A stretch of DNA of 12,635 nucleotides from Prevotellaceae bacterium. Lineage in GTDB: Bacteria > Bacteroidota > Bacteroidia > Bacteroidales > UBA932. This document shows positions 6,569-12,635 of this stretch, one piece after another. Position 1 is the stretch's first letter. Each line of letters starts with the position of its first letter. The notes beneath the pieces are model-generated. The model was not told the origin of the DNA. It did not search any database and worked only from the letters and a program-made list of their open reading frames with translations. The stretch lies in contig JAITQP010000150.1 of NCBI GenBank assembly GCA_031288885.1, forward strand, positions 1 to 12,635. Direction: 5' to 3'. Both the position numbers and the translations under genes were made by a program.

Positions 6569-6614
6569 TGTATACTTGCAGAAATTTATACTGATTTGTC
6601 GAGTGAAAAGGTAA

Positions 6615-6631
6615 CAACCTCGTAGAGGTTG
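6615..6631 (-). terminator. Hairpin after gcvT
   Basis: CAACCTC (6615-6621), a 3-nt loop and GAGGTTG (6625-6631) form a perfect 7-bp stem. It lies 20-36 nt downstream of the gcvT stop on the minus strand, followed there by TTACCTTTT. It is a probable, not very strong, terminator for gcvT. Symmetry would also let it act on plus-strand transcripts, with ATTTT following. Confidence 0.5.
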
Positions 6632-6650
6632 ATTTTGTAGTGCAGAGCTG

Positions 6651-7760
6651 TCAAGCCCCAACGCCCTTGCCCCTGAACGGTGGCTTCGCAACGTCGGCTG
6701 CCAAATACTTGTCGCGCACTTTGACGTAAATTTTTGTGCCGGCTGCTGCGTATGCGGCCTGCACGTAGCCCATGCCTATGCTTAGCTTGGTCAGCGGCGA
6801 CATTGTTCCGCTGGTCACCTCGCCTATTTTTTCCTGCCTGTCGTTGTAAATCTCGTATCCGGCGCGCGCCACGCCTCTGTCGCTAAGCGCAAAGCCTACC
6901 AGCTTGCGCTGCACGCCTGCCGCCTTCTGCGCAAGCAAGGCCTCTTTGCCAACAAAATCTTTGGTGAGCTTGGTAATCCAGCCCAAACCGGCTTCGAGCG
7001 GCGTGGTGTGGTCGTTGAGCTCGTGCCCGTAGAGGCAGTAGCCCATTTCGAGGCGCAGCGTATCGCGCGCACCCAAGCCTATGGGCTGTATCCCAAATTC
7101 TTTTCCTGCCTCCATCACGGCGTGCCACAGCTTTTCCGCCTCGCCGGTGCGCACGTACAGCTCGCAGCCGCCAGCGCCCGTGTAGCCTGTGGTGGAAAGA
7201 ATAACGCGCTCAACTCCGGCAAACGTTACCTCCTTAAAGGTGTAGTACTCCATGTTTTCGAGCGGCTCGCCGCACAGCTTTTGCATAGCCCGCAGCGCCA
7301 GCGGCCCCTGCACCGCCAGCTGCGCGTAGTCGGCGGAGGCGTTAATAAAATCAGCGCCCACCGTTAGCCCGAGCTGCGCGGCGTAGCGGCTTGCCGCCGC
7401 AAAATCCTTGTCCACGTTGGCGGCGTTGACCACCAGCAGGTATTTTTCTTCGCTAAAGCGGTAAACGAGCAGGTCGTCCACCACGCCGCCGTCTTCGTGC
7501 ATAAGGCACGAGTACTGCGCCTTGCCGTTGACGAGCGCGGCAGCGTCGTTGCAGGTGATGTGCTGTATGAAGGGCAGCGCTTGCTTGCCCAGCACCCAAA
7601 ATTCGCCCATGTGGCTCACGTCAAATACGCCCAGCTTGCGGCACACGCAGATATGCTCATCGCTAATACCGGTGTACTCTATCGGCATGTTATATCCTGC
7701 AAACGGCGCCATGCGCGCCCCTAATGATTCGTGAATGTGGGTAAAGGGAGTAGTCAGCAT
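6651..7760 (-). CDS. gcvT: Aminomethyltransferase (glycine cleavage system T protein)
   Basis: 369 residues from the ATG at 7760 (MLTTPFTHIHESLGARMAPF). In the glycine cleavage system this cytoplasmic protein takes the aminomethyl group from the lipoyl arm of H protein and makes 5,10-methylene-tetrahydrofolate and ammonia. Landmarks: AGYNMPIEY near 21, VFDVSHMGE near 45, the catalytic aspartate region GGVVDDLLVYRF (D95/D96), NAANVDKDF, the STTGYTGAGGCELY folate-binding stretch, a GLGARDTLRLEMGYCLYG segment, and a GEVTSGTMSPL segment in the C-terminal barrel. A longer frame from a GTG at 7799 is rejected because it starts inside the terminator hairpin of the upstream gene. No gcvH or gcvP is in the window, so the system's genes are scattered. 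A degenerate TATATTG near the start is the only promoter candidate. Confidence 0.95.
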   Translation of the reverse strand: MLTTPFTHIHESLGARMAPFAGYNMPIEYTGISDEHICVCRKLGVFDVSHMGEFWVLGKQALPFIQHITCNDAAALVNGKAQYSCLMHEDGGVVDDLLVYRFSEEKYLLVVNAANVDKDFAAASRYAAQLGLTVGADFINASADYAQLAVQGPLALRAMQKLCGEPLENMEYYTFKEVTFAGVERVILSTTGYTGAGGCELYVRTGEAEKLWHAVMEAGKEFGIQPIGLGARDTLRLEMGYCLYGHELNDHTTPLEAGLGWITKLTKDFVGKEALLAQKAAGVQRKLVGFALSDRGVARAGYEIYNDRQEKIGEVTSGTMSPLTKLSIGMGYVQAAYAAAGTKIYVKVRDKYLAADVAKPPFRGKGVGA

Positions 7761-7780
7761 ATTTACGCAATATATAATAT

Positions 7781-7805
7781 AAAAAGGCTGTGCTCTCACA
7801 CAGCC
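7781..7805 (-). terminator. Intrinsic terminator of the lysine-rich secreted protein gene
   Basis: On the minus strand GGCTGTG (7805-7799), a 6-nt loop, CACAGCC (7792-7786), then five T. It starts 5 nt after the stop codon of the upstream gene. It leaves only about 20 nt before the gcvT ATG, so gcvT must use a promoter overlapping this element or depend on read-through. Confidence 0.8.
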
Positions 7806-7810
7806 ATTTG

Positions 7811-8392
7811 TTATTTTTTCTTCTTCTTTTTTGACTCAGTTTTTTTCTTATCTTCTTTTTTGTCAGATTTTTTATTCCCCTTCTTACCCTTTACGGCAGC
7901 AATCGAGTCTGCTCTGGCTTGCTCCTGCTGCAGCTGTAATTCTCGCTCCTGCTTATCTCGCACCTCCTTGTCGGCCAGCATTTGTTTTTTTAGCGTATTC
8001 CGCATGCCCCAGCGCTGCTTATCGTACTCCTTGTAGTGCCGCCCCGACAAGGCTTTTTTGACTTCTCTTTCGCGCGCTTCGCTCAGCTTGTCAAGAGGGG
8101 AGTCGCCTTTTTTCTTTTTCGGCGCCCCGAGAGCAGCCGTCTCAGGTGAGGTTATACTAAGCACCAGCTCCTGCAACATTTCCTCATACCTTAAATTAAT
8201 ATCCTGAATTGCGGTGAACTCCTCAGGGTCCAAGTCCAACCTCTCCTTCATCATCCGGCTCAAAAAATCCGCTCGCGCTTCCGCTGTAGATATGCGCACC
8301 AGCGATGTATCCTCTAACGGTGTGCTGGCAGCATTCACTGTAAACGGCATGGTAACCAATGCCAACAATAGCAATAAAAATAATTTTTTCAT
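7811..8392 (-). CDS. Secreted lysine-rich helical protein, Spy/CpxP-like
   Basis: 193 residues from the ATG at 8392 (MKKLFLLLLLALVTMPFTVNA), a clear signal peptide cleaved near residue 21-22. An upstream in-frame ATG at 8509 would bury the signal peptide and is rejected. The mature part is almost all helix and charge: a segment RADFLSRMMKERLDLDPEEF followed by QDINLRYEEMLQEL, and later KALSGRHYKEYDKQRW followed by MRNTLKKQM. The pattern of an L-D/N-L-x-P-E-x-F/Q turn followed by a helix and a second, paired helix resembles periplasmic Spy/CpxP (LTxxQ-like) proteins of Bacteroidota, which bind unfolded proteins or sense envelope stress. The match is structural in feel, not a clear family hit. 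The last ~30 residues are a lysine-dominated tail ending KKKKKK. Its own terminator follows directly. Confidence 0.75.
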   Translation of the reverse strand: MKKLFLLLLLALVTMPFTVNAASTPLEDTSLVRISTAEARADFLSRMMKERLDLDPEEFTAIQDINLRYEEMLQELVLSITSPETAALGAPKKKKGDSPLDKLSEAREREVKKALSGRHYKEYDKQRWGMRNTLKKQMLADKEVRDKQERELQLQQEQARADSIAAVKGKKGNKKSDKKEDKKKTESKKKKKK

Positions 8393-8688
8393 GTTATAAT
8401 GTGAGTAATAAATTACGTAAAACTTGGCCTCCTGTTTGCCATTCAAATACAACAAAAAATTTACATGAATTGAGCCGCTAAGGTAGTGATTTTTTGCTGA
8501 TGATTGCATGGTTTTTTTTTTGAAAAAAATTATATTCTCTTAAAAACCTATAACCTACGCCAAATCAAATCGCTGTGGCTTGTTGAAAAAAATATTTAAA
8601 AATTACGAAACGCGCCGGAGGCGGGCACACATAGAGCCAAATTTTGCGCTACATTTGTACCCTTAAAATTTGAAATGTAAAAGAACGT
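8393..8688. other. Divergent intergenic region with a T10 tract
   Basis: AT-rich spacer between the minus-strand secreted-protein gene and plus-strand lysC. It contains a run of ten T (8512-8521) followed by G and seven A, and the lysC -7 box (8650-8657). I see no full promoter for the minus-strand gene; TACCTTAG in its leader is one mismatch from the -7 consensus. No credible small ORF or RNA structure stands out. Confidence 0.6.
8650..8657 (+). promoter_or_regulatory. Promoter -7 box of the lysC-lysA unit
   Basis: TACATTTG matches TAnnTTTG exactly, 31 nt before the lysC ATG. Expected start near 8663 gives a short leader of about 25 nt, too short for a lysine riboswitch. A canonical -33 TTTG is not seen at the right distance. 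Confidence 0.55.
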
Positions 8689-9999
8689 ATGAAGGTTTTG
8701 AAATTCGGCGGCACCTCGGTGGGCAGCGCAGAGCGCATGAAGGCGCTCCTTACGCTGATTGTAAACGATGAGCCGAAGATTGTTGTGCTCTCCGCCATGA
8801 GCGGCACTACCAACTGTCTGGTGGAAATAGCGTCGCTGCTGCGCCAAAAAAAGCAGGGCGAGGCGGCGACCGCCATCGCCAGCTTAGAAGAAAAATATGC
8901 CGGCGTTGTGGCAGCGCTATACGCTACACCCGCGTATGCGACGGAGGCGGCGGCTTCGCTCAAGGCGCACTTTGACCTGCTGAGGAGCTTTTCGGCTGAG
9001 CATTTTTCGTGCAGGGAGGAGCGCGTGATTTTGGCGCAGGGCGAGCTCATGAGCACCCTGCTCCAAAACCTGTACCTCAACGAGCAGGGCGTGCAGTCGG
9101 TGCTGCTGCCCGCGCTCAGCTTTATGCGCAAAGACCAGCACGACGAGCCCGACATGTACTTCATTCGCGAAATGCTAAAGCGGGAGCTGGCGCAGCGCCC
9201 CGACTGCAAGCTGTTCATCACGCAGGGCTACATTTGCCGCAGCTTTGCGGGCGAGGTGGATAACCTCAAGCGCGGCGGCAGCGACTACTCCGCCTCCATC
9301 ATTGGCGCGGCCATCGGCGCGGAGGAGGTGCAAATATGGACAGACATTGACGGGTTTCATAACAACGACCCGCGCGTGGTCGAAAAAACGCACTCCATAT
9401 CGCACCTCTCGTTTGACGAGGCGTCGGAGCTGGCGTACTTTGGCGCAAAAATCCTCCACCCCACCTGCGTAATCCCCGTGCAGGAGGCAAAAATTCCGCT
9501 GTGGATAAAAAATACCATGGAGCCAACCGCTTTTGGCACGCTCATCAGCACCGAAACAAAGCTGGCGGCCATAAAGGCGGTTGCCGCCAAGGACAACATT
9601 ACGGCTGTCAAAATAAAGTCGGGGCGTATGCTGCTTGCCTACGGGTTTATCCGGCAAATATTTGAGGTGTTTGAGGATTACAAAACGCCCATTGACATGA
9701 TTACCACGTCGGAGGTGGCTGTTTCGTTGACCATCGACGACACCTCGAACTTGGACAAAATCGTGAGCAAGCTGAAGCCTTTTGGCGTCGTGGAGGTGGA
9801 CTCGGATATGACCATCATTTGCGTTGTGGGGAATAAGATTTCGGAGAGCAACGGCGTGGCTGCAAAAATTCTCAGCGCGCTCTCCAGCATTCCCATCCGC
9901 ATGATTTCGTTTGGCGGAAGCCGCTACAACGTGAGCCTGCTGGTGGACAGCGCCTATAAAAAAGCGGCCATGGAAGCCCTGAACGAGAAGCTGTTTTGA
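8689..9999 (+). CDS. lysC: Aspartate kinase (monofunctional, with ACT domains)
   Basis: 436 residues. It phosphorylates L-aspartate to aspartyl-4-phosphate, the entry step to lysine, diaminopimelate, threonine and methionine. The nucleotide/substrate motif KFGGTSVG is at 5-12, RGGSDYSASIIGAAI at 195 onward, a TDIDGFHNNDPRVV segment and SELAYFGAKILHP complete the kinase domain. From about residue 304 two ACT domains follow (a FEDYKTPIDMITTSE stretch, and SSIPIRMISFGGSRYN near the end), the usual site of feedback inhibition, often by lysine. Length excludes a fused homoserine dehydrogenase. The start is supported by the family's usual MKVLKFGGTS opening. With lysA 83 nt downstream and no promoter box between, the two probably form one transcript. 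Confidence 0.95.
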   Translation: MKVLKFGGTSVGSAERMKALLTLIVNDEPKIVVLSAMSGTTNCLVEIASLLRQKKQGEAATAIASLEEKYAGVVAALYATPAYATEAAASLKAHFDLLRSFSAEHFSCREERVILAQGELMSTLLQNLYLNEQGVQSVLLPALSFMRKDQHDEPDMYFIREMLKRELAQRPDCKLFITQGYICRSFAGEVDNLKRGGSDYSASIIGAAIGAEEVQIWTDIDGFHNNDPRVVEKTHSISHLSFDEASELAYFGAKILHPTCVIPVQEAKIPLWIKNTMEPTAFGTLISTETKLAAIKAVAAKDNITAVKIKSGRMLLAYGFIRQIFEVFEDYKTPIDMITTSEVAVSLTIDDTSNLDKIVSKLKPFGVVEVDSDMTIICVVGNKISESNGVAAKILSALSSIPIRMISFGGSRYNVSLLVDSAYKKAAMEALNEKLF

Positions 10000-10002
10000 C
10001 GT

Positions 10003-10073
10003 CAGCTTTCAAGCTTCAGCTTTCAAATTGTGCGCCAACCTAATTCGTAATTCCTAATTCTTAATTCTTAATT
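10003..10073. repeat. Two short tandem repeats in the lysC-lysA spacer
   Basis: First, a 14-nt unit occurs twice (about 10002-10029), sharing TCAGCTTTCAA. Second, a heptamer TAATTCN occurs four times without gaps (10041-10068: TAATTCG, TAATTCC, TAATTCT, TAATTCT) plus a partial fifth copy TAATT. The heptamer array ends 10 nt before the lysA ATG, so it would lie in the leader or coupling region of lysA. Confidence 0.8.
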
Positions 10074-10082
10074 AAAAGAGAG

Positions 10083-11234
10083 ATGTTTTTTCCGATAGAT
10101 AAATTTCATGCCATCCCTACGCCATTCTACTTTTACGATGTGGAGCTGTTTCGGCGTACGGCGCAGGCTGCGCTGAGCGAAGCGCAAAAATATGGCTATA
10201 CTATTCACTACGCGCTCAAGGCAAACGCCAACGAAAAGCTGCTGCGCCTGCTAAGCGGCATGGGCTTTGGCGCCGACTGCGTGAGCGGCGCGGAGGTGCA
10301 GCGGGCTATCGACTGCGGGTTTGCGCCGCAGGGCATTGCCTTTGCGGGCGTCGGAAAGCGCGACGACGAAATTTGCTTGGGCATTGACCACCGGATTTTT
10401 TCGTTCAACTGCGAATCGGAGCAGGAGCTGGAGGTGGTAAACGAGCTGGCTAAGGCCAAGGGCACGGCGGCGCAGGTTGCGCTGCGCATCAACCCCAACG
10501 TGGACGCGCATACGCACGCGCACATTACCACCGGGCTGGACGAAAATAAGTTTGGCATTAACCTGTGGCAGCTGAACGATGTGGCCAAAAAGGTGCAACA
10601 GCTGAGCCACCTGAAGCTGGTTTGCATACACTTTCACATAGGCTCGCAGATAGCGGAGCTGGAGCCGTTTGTGGAGCTGTGCGCTAAGGTAAACGAGCTG
10701 CAGGAGCAGCTGGCGCAGGTTGGGGTAACGGTGGAGCACGTGAACGTTGGCGGCGGGCTGGGCGTGGACTACGAAAACCCCGACGAAAACAGCATCCCCC
10801 AGTTTGCGGCCTACTTTGCCACGCTAAACCGGCACATCAAGCTGCGCAAGGGGCAGCAGCTGCACTGCGAGCTGGGACGCTCCATTGTGGCGCAGTGCGG
10901 CGCGCTCATCACAAAATGCCTGTACGTAAAAGAGCTGCAAAAAAAGAACTTTGTGGTGGTGGACGCCGGCATGACCGACCTCATTCGTCCGGCGCTCTAC
11001 GGCGCATACCACAAGATAGAAAACATCACCCCGCAGCGCAACAGCAAAAAAGTGTACGACGTGGTAGGCCCCATTTGCGAAAGCAGCGACGTTTTCAGCA
11101 AGGATGTTGCGCTTCCGCAAACGCAGCGCGGCGACCTCATCGCCATTCGCACCGCAGGGGCATACGGCGAGGTGATGGCTTCGCGCTACAACCTGCGGCA
11201 GCTACCAAAGGCCTACTTCTCGGATGAGGTGTAG
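10083..11234 (+). CDS. lysA: Diaminopimelate decarboxylase
   Basis: 383 residues, slightly shorter than many LysA proteins. It decarboxylates meso-diaminopimelate to L-lysine, the last step of the pathway that lysC starts. It is a PLP enzyme with the alanine-racemase barrel fold. Seen: Schiff-base lysine in YALKANAN (K46), HFHIGSQ with H185, the phosphate-binding GGGLGVDY (223-230), ELGRSIV with R266, the GPICESSD motif with C332 and E333 that supplies substrate-binding residues from the partner subunit, and GAYGEVMASRYN with Y361. All key residues are in place. The CESSD motif and HIGSQ favour LysA over arginine/ornithine decarboxylases of the same fold; carboxynorspermidine decarboxylase is less likely. 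It is cotranscribed with lysC on spacing. Confidence 0.94.
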   Translation: MFFPIDKFHAIPTPFYFYDVELFRRTAQAALSEAQKYGYTIHYALKANANEKLLRLLSGMGFGADCVSGAEVQRAIDCGFAPQGIAFAGVGKRDDEICLGIDHRIFSFNCESEQELEVVNELAKAKGTAAQVALRINPNVDAHTHAHITTGLDENKFGINLWQLNDVAKKVQQLSHLKLVCIHFHIGSQIAELEPFVELCAKVNELQEQLAQVGVTVEHVNVGGGLGVDYENPDENSIPQFAAYFATLNRHIKLRKGQQLHCELGRSIVAQCGALITKCLYVKELQKKNFVVVDAGMTDLIRPALYGAYHKIENITPQRNSKKVYDVVGPICESSDVFSKDVALPQTQRGDLIAIRTAGAYGEVMASRYNLRQLPKAYFSDEV

Positions 11235-11386
11235 GGTAACACTTTCAAAACCAGCGTTTTTAATCTATGCTGTCATGTAGTAGCCGTTGGGTGTCCACCA
11301 TATTGAACAAAATCAGACGTTTCCGACGTATAGCGGCGCCAACTCCGGTGAGATTTGTATTGTTGAAACAGGGGGGGTATAAGAAT
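11235..11386. other. Spacer between convergent lysA and the lipoprotein gene
   Basis: No clear terminator for either gene: only a weak AAAAC/GTTTT pairing after lysA. It holds a run of seven G (11371-11377). The minus strand is open in more than one frame across much of it, with peptides such as FVQYGGHPTATT that look protein-like, so it may be a decayed fragment or a dispersed repeat. Confidence 0.4.
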
Positions 11387-12175
11387 TTAGTTTTGAAGTA
11401 ACGCTTGTGCAGCCGCCATTTGGTCGCCCATTGGCTCAATATAAATGACGGAATACCCTACACCACCGGCAGCGTTGCTCACGTAGCATTGAGCGTTATG
11501 TATATGGCTTGCTATTTCAAATACAGCGTATGCTACTCCACGCTTTGCTACAAGCACCTTTCCTGATGCGCTTATAGGCTGGTTGTCCACAGCGTGTACT
11601 GCAGGCTTGCTTATAGTTACAGCGTTAACATCCGCCATTTCACTTGCGCCGATTAGCGTTGTTACGCTCATTACTCTACCAGCGTATAGCATTTCTTTAA
11701 AAATACTTATGCTATCCCATCTATTAACATAAAGGTTACCAGCAGGATAAGCGGTGTCTCGAATATAAAGAACATCCCTCACGTAAATGCTATCGCTGAG
11801 GTTCCCATCAACATAGACGCTATCCCTGACTTCAATGCTGTCAATAGTATGCAGGGATATAACCGGACTTACGTAAAGGCACGCGCCCTGCCCGTATGCG
11901 CTTGCACTATGAACCACAGCGTTTAAGTTGACCGAAACGGCATATTCGCCGGAATCGGCTATTTCCAGCAGGTAGGTTGTGTGAGGATTGTTATAAAAAA
12001 GTACTTTTTCGGAAGTTGATGCAAAATCGTTTTCAGCTTTAACCTCGGCTATTTTAATGCCTTTTATTTCAGGGTAATAGTCTAATCGATATTTTTCCAC
12101 CCCCGATTCTGTTTCGCCGCAGGCAGAAGTGAGCGCCGTTACTGCAACGGTAACGAGAAAAAGTATCTTCTTCAT
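11387..12175 (-). CDS. Unrecognised lipoprotein with an internal RDxxY repeat
   Basis: 262 residues. The N-terminus MKKILFLVTVAVTALTSAC is a lipoprotein signal with a plausible lipobox (TSAC) and lipidated C19; the acidic residues after it (GETES) fit the loose export signal seen in surface lipoproteins of Bacteroidota. The mature part looks all-beta. Residues 111-158 are repetitive: IDSIEVRD, SVYVDGN, LSDSIYVRD, VLYIRD, TAYPAGNLYV, WDSI. Copies of a Y-V/I-x-D/R unit recur every 6-8 or 16 residues, as in the (RDTVYV)n stretches of some Bacteroidota proteins. I recognise no enzyme or binding domain. It has its own promoter at 12259-12290. Base composition is more AT-rich than lysA. It is likely an envelope or surface protein of unknown function. 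Confidence 0.75.
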   Translation of the reverse strand: MKKILFLVTVAVTALTSACGETESGVEKYRLDYYPEIKGIKIAEVKAENDFASTSEKVLFYNNPHTTYLLEIADSGEYAVSVNLNAVVHSASAYGQGACLYVSPVISLHTIDSIEVRDSVYVDGNLSDSIYVRDVLYIRDTAYPAGNLYVNRWDSISIFKEMLYAGRVMSVTTLIGASEMADVNAVTISKPAVHAVDNQPISASGKVLVAKRGVAYAVFEIASHIHNAQCYVSNAAGGVGYSVIYIEPMGDQMAAAQALLQN

Positions 12176-12184
12176 AACAGTAAA

Positions 12185-12226
12185 TTATGAGTACATTATT
12201 GCTATCAACTTAAGCAACCTTTTCAT
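12185..12226 (-). other. Possible 13-codon upstream ORF in the lipoprotein leader
   Basis: Within the roughly 76-nt leader of the lipoprotein mRNA, an ATG at 12226 opens MKRLLKLIAIMYS and stops 9 nt before the lipoprotein ATG. Its product looks like the start of a signal peptide. It may be chance, an alternative start lost by frameshift, or a regulatory leader peptide. Confidence 0.2.
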
Positions 12227-12258
12227 GTTGTAAAAATTTTGGCTGTTTCAAACTGTTG

Positions 12259-12290
12259 CAAAGGTAAGAAAATTGTTTTTAAGTTGCAAA
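12259..12290 (-). promoter_or_regulatory. Promoter of the lipoprotein gene
   Basis: On the minus strand TTTG (12290-12287), a 20-nt spacer and TACCTTTG (12266-12259) match both the -33 and -7 boxes of the Bacteroidota consensus. Start near 12252 gives a leader of about 76 nt. It is the best-formed promoter in the window together with that at 1281-1309. Confidence 0.7.
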
Positions 12291-12307
12291 AGTTGAATTA
12301 AAAAACG

Positions 12308-12433
12308 TTATAACAACAACGCCAATACCCATTCAAAAACTTCATTCAGCACCAAAGCCGGATACGATTTAACGTTTTCGAAGCGCGGGTTGGGTCTTTT
12401 GTCCGTTTCAGGGCTCTGCGCCTTGCAAAGCAT
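12308..12433 (-). CDS. Doubtful small ORF of 41 codons
   Basis: The frame gives MLCKAQSPETDKRPNPRF, then ENVKSYPALVLNEVFEWVLALLL. The C-terminal half has a protein-like mix with an amphipathic or membrane-like end, but I recognise no family. There is no promoter box upstream, and the frame is closed by a TGA 8 codons before the ATG. It could be a real small protein, a remnant, or chance. It fills part of the 12176-12510 gap between genes. Confidence 0.2.
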   Translation of the reverse strand: MLCKAQSPETDKRPNPRFENVKSYPALVLNEVFEWVLALLL

Positions 12434-12510
12434 TCCAGATACCACAAAATTTCAAAAATACAAGTAAATCACAACTTGTCGGAAAAGGGTTGTTGTCGAG
12501 TAAGTCTTTT
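12434..12510. other. Spacer after the cinA-type gene with a weak hairpin
   Basis: CAACTT (12472-12477) and GGGTTG (12487-12492) can form a 6-bp stem with two G-T pairs downstream of the minus-strand gene that ends at 12511. On the minus strand it is followed by a T-rich stretch (TTTACTTGTATTTTTG). It may be that gene's terminator but is weak. Nothing else is seen here. Confidence 0.25.
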
Positions 12511-12635
12511 TTACAGAAATTCTTTCCCGCCGTCAATCAGCGCCAACCGTAGCAGGTTCAGCGCGCTGTAGGAGGCGCGGAGGATGGTTCGTTCTCTGTC
12601 GCCGCCCAAGCTCAGCTGGCGGGAGGTAACGTTGT
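12511..12635 (-). CDS. C-terminal end of a probable CinA/PncC-type nicotinamide-nucleotide amidase
   Basis: The last 40 residues plus stop of a gene entering from beyond the window: NVTSRQLSLGGDRERTI, then LRASYSALNLLRLAL and a short tail. The GDRxRx(I/R)...A...AL.LL pattern matches the C-terminus of the CinA amidohydrolase domain, where the FxGDRxxIR motif precedes a final helix. That domain deamidates nicotinamide mononucleotide in pyridine nucleotide recycling; full CinA also has an N-terminal MoCF-like domain. Only the tail is visible, so neither domain content nor activity can be checked. Confidence 0.6.
   Translation of the reverse strand, partial: NVTSRQLSLGGDRERTILRASYSALNLLRLALIDGGKEFL

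Noticed and set aside
7761..7799. N-terminal extension of gcvT from a GTG at 7799
   Set aside because: This start falls inside the upstream gene's terminator stem, and the extra residues are not found at the start of GcvT proteins.
8393..8509. N-terminal extension of the lysine-rich protein
   Set aside because: It would place 39 unrelated residues before an obvious signal peptide that starts at the ATG at 8392.
8663..8688. Lysine riboswitch upstream of lysC
   Set aside because: The leader after the -7 box is about 25 nt, too short, and no multi-helix structure is visible.
9175..9657. Open frame antisense to lysC, and a similar one antisense to lysA at 10251-10739
   Set aside because: Shadows of well-supported genes with no domain signal or promoter of their own.
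1..12635. Insertion sequences or CRISPR arrays
   Set aside because: No transposase frame, no terminal inverted repeats with target duplications, and no regularly spaced direct repeats of 25-40 nt were found by eye.

Overview
The window reads as chromosomal DNA from a member of the Bacteroidota, most likely order Bacteroidales. Supporting signs are the TAnnTTTG-type -7 promoter boxes at several gene starts, the absence of Shine-Dalgarno sequences, and families typical of the group: RagB/SusD, a secreted S51 peptidase, and a roughly 1,000-residue fused ABC transporter. The standard genetic code fits all genes. Species cannot be told from sequence alone.

Positions 1-1150 (minus strand) are a patchwork of gene pieces. 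Going with transcription they are: the last ~38 codons of an Abi_2-type protein, the last ~130 codons of a SusD-like lipoprotein, the N-terminal ~130 codons of a cyanophycinase-like peptidase, the last ~26 codons of a threonine synthase-like enzyme fused in frame to that peptidase, and then the intact start of a sodium:dicarboxylate symporter that leaves the window. Two or three illegitimate junctions can be placed from the protein breakpoints. This is either real genome decay and rearrangement or an assembly chimera.

Positions 1140-1480 hold no protein gene. They contain two divergent promoters. The minus one reads into a stem-loop followed by a U-rich tract. The plus one drives a structured RNA of about 165 nt that ends at a very strong terminator and contains a perfect tRNA T-arm look-alike plus most of an acceptor stem.

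Positions 1534-6519 (plus) hold maf (nucleotide pyrophosphatase), a 1,036-residue ABCG/ABC-2-type transporter that starts at TTG, and, 3 nt after it, a GT4 glycosyltransferase. Hairpins separate this from minus-strand gcvT (glycine cleavage T protein). Upstream of gcvT, also on minus and ending in its own terminator, is a small secreted lysine-rich protein with a Spy/CpxP-like feel.

Positions 8650-11234 (plus) form a lysine/DAP unit: lysC (monofunctional aspartate kinase with ACT domains) and lysA (diaminopimelate decarboxylase), the first and last dedicated steps of one pathway. Tandem short repeats lie between them. The right end (minus) has an unrecognised lipoprotein gene with an internal RDxxY-type repeat and a well-formed promoter, a stretch with one doubtful small ORF, and the C-terminus of a probable cinA-type amidase running off the window.
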